The notes below the pieces were generated by a model. It ran no database searches. It saw only the letters and a list, made by a program, of their open reading frames with translations, and was not told where the DNA came from. This document shows positions 60,901 through 64,000 of a stretch of DNA of 64,000 nucleotides, piece by piece (position 1 is the stretch's first letter; each line of letters begins with the position of its first letter). Source of the DNA: Anthopleura xanthogrammica (taxonomy: Eukaryota; Cnidaria; Anthozoa; Actiniaria; Actiniidae). The position numbers and the translations under genes were made by a program. The stretch covers positions 14,481,291 to 14,545,290 of the forward strand of contig OZ025206.1 of the NCBI GenBank assembly GCA_964019055.1. Direction: 5' to 3'.

Positions 60901-62352
60901 ACCAAATATAGCTTTAGAATCCTAGCCTATACTATTGGAAAGGGACCATTGAGTAATGCTTCAGATGTCAGAACTGCTGAAGATGATATGTTTGCTATTG
61001 TTCGACTACATTATCAGTCAATGTTGATAATAATGGTGTAATTCCAAGGATATCATTATACGGTATAATTGAAACTATTATCTCCTTAAATTTTAGCTCC
61101 ATCCTGTTCTCCTACATTGCTGCCAGCTCAGACCACGTCTTCCACAAGTGTTCGTTTGACCTGGAAACCACCAGAAAACGAGTGCAGAAATGGTATACTG
61201 CGTGGTTACTATATAGGGTACAGCCTGACAGCTGACGAGGTGAATCCCGCAGCTCCCAAGAAGATTGACAATCCCAGTACTACATCATACGAAGCTGTAG
61301 GGCTTCAGAAATACACATGGTACACTTTCTACGTTCTAGCTTATACTGTAGCCAGTGGTCCATGGAGTAACATGTCGAGAAGCAGGACTGGTGAAGACGG
61401 TAAATAAGCTCTATTGCTTACCCTTTTTCGAAATTCACTCAAATAATATCAAATTTGAAATGCTAACATGATAGGTTCTGAGGTTTTAAGTTGAATATAC
61501 AGTCAATGTCATTAATGTTGTCCACCAAAAAAGACAAAAGAAATGTCACGTGATACCTAATACACCCGCTCTAAATGCTAGATACCAGCAATCATTGTAT
61601 AAGTAGAGTTAATAATTATTATTCTCTGTTCATTGGTACTCATTATAGAGTTTGAAACCAGAATATATATCGTTTAAAACAAATAAAAAAATCATCACGT
61701 GATACTTCTTTTGGTCTTTAAGTCTTTTTTCACAGGACAACCTTTTTGACAATGACTGTATACTTTTGTCTCTGACTTTTCTTGCTTTATATTTATATTC
61801 GACTGTGAATAACAGGGACCGCGGAGCGTAATTTTGATTGGGGAGGGGGGGGGGGGGGGCTAACGACCACCAAACACTGGAAGACCTAGGGGATTTGGGG
61901 GCATGCTCCCATTATTGGGGGGGCTATAGCCCCCCAGCCCCCCCTGCTCCGCGGTCCCTGAATAAACATTCATCAGTTATGTTAGTAAGAAACTGCGCGC
62001 GGATATATTTCAAAAAATACTATGGGAGCTTAAATTTGTGTGTAATATTTACTTGCAGTCCCAGAATATTCTCCTGTGATCACACATGCCAATGCATCAT
62101 CTACGAGCATCTTCATTGCTTGGCAACAAAATCACACGTATTTAAACGGTTTATTACGAGGATATGTCATCCAGTACAGCTTACTTGGCAATAGCACAGT
62201 AAAGTCCATCAATATCACAGATGCTAGCTTGTCTACTAGTAGGAATGTGTCCGGACTTCGTAAATACACCAACTATAGCTTTAGAATCCTGGCCTATACT
62301 ATTGGAGAGGGACCACTAAGTAATGCTACAGTTGTCAGAACTGCTGAAGATG
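54978..62352 (+). CDS. Unit D: signal peptide, discoidin domain, at least four FN3 domains, runs off the window
   Basis: Exons: 54978-55044 (signal peptide MLWFALFYLQFVQIVKGTSN), 55612-55922 and 56353-56494 (discoidin halves), FN3 exons 56798-57058, 58665-58964, 61097-61399, 62059-62352. Apart from the phase 0 join inside the discoidin domain, junctions are phase 1 with GT..AG borders. The FN3 at 58665 is the sister of unit A FN3-2 (RNGILKGYRLRYRLLG); 61097 has a longer C-D loop (TADEVNPAAPKK); 62059 is the sister of unit A FN3-4 but has lost both paired cysteines. A dead FN3 exon lies between (60726-60987). The introns hold a 966-bp GTTGCAT array, an 838-bp inverted-repeat element and a MITE. 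Further FN3 exons and the C-terminus should lie beyond the right edge. Role as for unit A. Confidence 0.85.
57359..58324. repeat. (GTTGCAT)138 array of 7-bp units
   Basis: 966 bp, 138 units; all look identical except two neighbours near the right end (GTTGCTT, GTCGCAT). Lies between the first and second FN3 exons of unit D. Because 7 is not a multiple of 3 and no stop arises, all six frames are open, giving the same heptapeptide MLHVACC in each plus-strand frame and QHATCNM in each minus-strand frame. A short inverted copy (CATGCAACATGCAAC) lies at about 58467-58481. Confidence 0.98.
59764..60601. mobile_element. Putative TIR element with internal 220-bp duplication
   Basis: Ends CATACCGAGATTT and AAATCTCGGTATG are perfect inverted repeats 838 bp apart. 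Inside, a segment with TTCATCGATTTTCTCTTTGG occurs twice (about 60144 and 60363, spacing near 220 bp), with 'aagaacttttcca' and 'ctttctagttta' repeated alongside. No transposase. Inserted in the unit D intron before the dead FN3 exon. Confidence 0.5.
60726..60987 (+). pseudogene. Dead FN3 exon in unit D
   Basis: Closely matches the FN3 exons at 40841 and 62059 (reading ...SIHVAWQLDPTC, then VIQYSLLGNTTVKSIN, DASLSTSRNVSGLRKY, FRILAYTI). It lacks the acceptor and the first about 12 codons, has an A-rich insertion (CGTGTTTTAAAAAAAACCC) that shifts the frame, and its donor is changed from GATGGTA to GATGATA. It cannot be spliced as an exon. Confidence 0.88.
61813..61960. mobile_element. Short MITE with GC-rich terminal inverted repeats
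   Basis: CAGGGACCGCGGAGC at the left is mirrored by GCTCCGCGGTCCCTG at the right; 148 bp. AATAA flanks both sides (61808-61812 and 61961-61965), a possible target duplication. Contains a run of about 16 G. Lies in a unit D intron. Confidence 0.82.
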
Positions 62353-62871
62353 GTACGTTTGCTGCTGTTCAACTAAATTGCCGATGTTGGTAATAATAGG
62401 ATTTCAGTTTCCAGAAAAGCAGTCAGTAACTATTAATAGCTATTTTCGATTTTAAGTTCTGGATCTTCGTTCCTCCTTTTCACCTCATGTTTCATTAGTT
62501 CAGCATTTCGAAGTCCAATTATCGAGTTACTTCGAGTTTATCAAGCCCTGAAACAACTTACGTCCAGATTGATCTGGATCCGTTTTTGAGATTATACTGG
62601 TTTATGAAACCAACACATACCTCTTTTGGTTATATCTATATAACTTATTCAATTTTTCCAATTTTCTTTAAAAAGTCAACAACAGAAAGATATTGTAATC
62701 TCACATTAGTGTCGGTTTTGAATGTCTCGTGAACTTCTATAAATAGGCGGCACTTTACGCAACGACGGCGGTATTCACGATCGAAAAAGACTAGGTCTAG
62801 AAACTTTAATTTGTCGTCCACGTCGAGTAAGCATAATCACGCATTAGACTAGACGGGAATCATAATATATT

Positions 62872-63030
62872 TTGGCGGAATATTTGAATTGTACCGATCG
62901 TGATGGTCTCATTGCGGCAAGTAAGAGATATTTTGCTGTCGCTTATAGTGACAATTTAATTAATGACGAAGAGTTGTTTCTTCTATATGACTTGAACACT
63001 TTCAACAACCTTGAACTTCCATATTGGACG
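62872..63030 (+). pseudogene. Harbinger-type transposase-associated N-terminal fragment
   Basis: A frame reads KRYFAVAYSDNLINDEELFL then LYDLNTFNNLELPYW and is then cut by the left inverted repeat of the next element. The INDEE(L/F)xLLYDLN..NL.LPYW pattern is what I associate with N-termini of HARBI1/PIF-like proteins in cnidarian genomes; this is from memory and not checked. Only about 50 residues remain, no DDE catalytic part. Confidence 0.45.
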
Positions 63031-63857
63031 CATCGCCAGAAAACCGCGACATGCAAGTGCGGTCAGCGGTATTCAAATTTCCCGCCAGTTTAGTAAAAAC
63101 CGCTGACATTTCCGTCGGCCTCAGGCTACACAGAAAAACCGCTGATTCATTCGCGGGCTTAAGGACCTTTCTGCGATGGTACATACATTCGGGCGCTATT
63201 TTCTGGGGGTTCCACTGGATATTGGGACCAAATATGCTATTGTGTGCCCCGATCGAGAGTTGCTCTTCAAAATGGCGTTTCAACTACGAGATTTGGCTTA
63301 TTCTTTGCGAAGATATCAAGCCCCGAAGTCAGGGCATTTTGCGAACTTTAACGGGGAAACATGGAGGTATTTTTAAGCTGTTTAACTGCTGTTATTGTTC
63401 AGCAATCGAAAGGAAACCTCGGATTTTATCCTAGAGCCGAGACTTAGTTTCGAGCTGGTGCTCAAATAATTAAACAATATTTCTGAATGCAGACATTTGT
63501 TTCTTTTGTCGTCTATTCTCTGTTTCGGCGAATTACAAACTAATTTAACTTTCGTTTATTTTTCCGTTCTCATACAAACCTCTGCTTTCAGTGCGATTTC
63601 TCTAGGAGTCATTTTGAAATTTAAAAAGGAAACCTCAAATTTAGATTAAAGTAATATTTTTCTTGCAGGTTATAATGTCCTATAAATGAATTACAAATTG
63701 TGATGCAGACATTTTTGATCCGCCAACACACAGGCTATATTTTAGACACTTTTTGTTTTAAACCCATACATTTCTCATAACTTTTCGCCGGCCGTATTTT
63801 CTTCTGAGCCGGGTTAACCATGCGTGACATGGGTAGCGGCGCGGTTTTCTGGCGATG
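63031..63857. mobile_element. Putative non-autonomous DNA element with 18-bp TIRs
   Basis: CATCGCCAGAAAACCGCG at 63031 is exactly mirrored at 63840-63857. Open frames inside (for example 63024-63434) have no recognised domain. The right flank starts TTCAGAATTCATTTTCTACT, which also occurs at 47582 in unit B, so the right end borders cluster DNA. Confidence 0.6.
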
Positions 63858-64000
63858 TTCAGAATTCATTTTCTACTAAATTTAAAGCCTGTATACAGGT
63901 TTTTTTTTTTTATTTTTTTTTATTTTTTTATTTTTTTATAATCTTTAATAAATTAATCACTATACAAATTTACAACAATTAATATTCAATAACAAAAAAG
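63858..64000. other. Cluster intron remnant, then start of a T-rich retroelement tail
   Basis: 63858-63900 is near-identical to about 47581-47626 of unit B (ending GCCTGTATACAGGTTTT). A long (T)n(A) run follows at 63900-63938, consistent with the poly-A tail of a minus-strand non-LTR element that continues past the window. Confidence 0.55.

Overview
This window is eukaryotic nuclear DNA, most likely from an anthozoan cnidarian (coral or sea anemone). The genes have many small exons with GT..AG borders, the intergenic DNA is AT-rich, and the non-coding space is packed with SINE, LINE and inverted-repeat elements and simple-sequence arrays. The organism call is an inference from gene content and style; no species marker is present.

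Layout. 1-12.4 kb is mostly non-coding, with a last exon of an SLC35B1-type nucleotide-sugar/ATP transporter (3545-3742, +), a possible small exon at 6906, and several degenerate tandem repeats. A two-exon Snail-family zinc-finger gene lies at 12492-13597 (-), with an intact SNAG start and five fingers. Ten exons of METTL2/8, a tRNA 3-methylcytidine methyltransferase, cover 16273-22576 (-); its terminal exon was not found. An intronless 505-residue ankyrin-repeat protein is at 23721-25238 (+). A 3 kb array of a 12-bp unit fills 26.3-29.7 kb. A two-exon class A GPCR is at 32496-34609 (+), its single intron loaded with (TCATCG)55 and long (TCA)n tracts.

From 35.9 kb to the end is a tandem family of secreted or cell-surface genes on the + strand. 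Each has a signal-peptide exon, a discoidin (F5/8 type C) domain in two exons, and a variable number of one-exon fibronectin type III (FN3) domains. Almost all introns are phase 1, so whole domains can be gained or lost without breaking the frame. Unit A has seven FN3 domains, unit B two, unit C none, and unit D at least four plus one dead FN3 exon, running off the right edge. Units B-D share a 5' exon, an upstream inverted repeat and spacer DNA, so they arose by segmental duplication.

The arrays in this region (8-bp x about 87, 7-bp x 138, TTA x 19) sit in introns or at exon edges. In unit B a TTA tract reads in frame as a 20-leucine segment that could serve as a membrane anchor. The discoidin/FN3 cluster, with its modular decay and repeat-driven change, is the most interesting part of the window.
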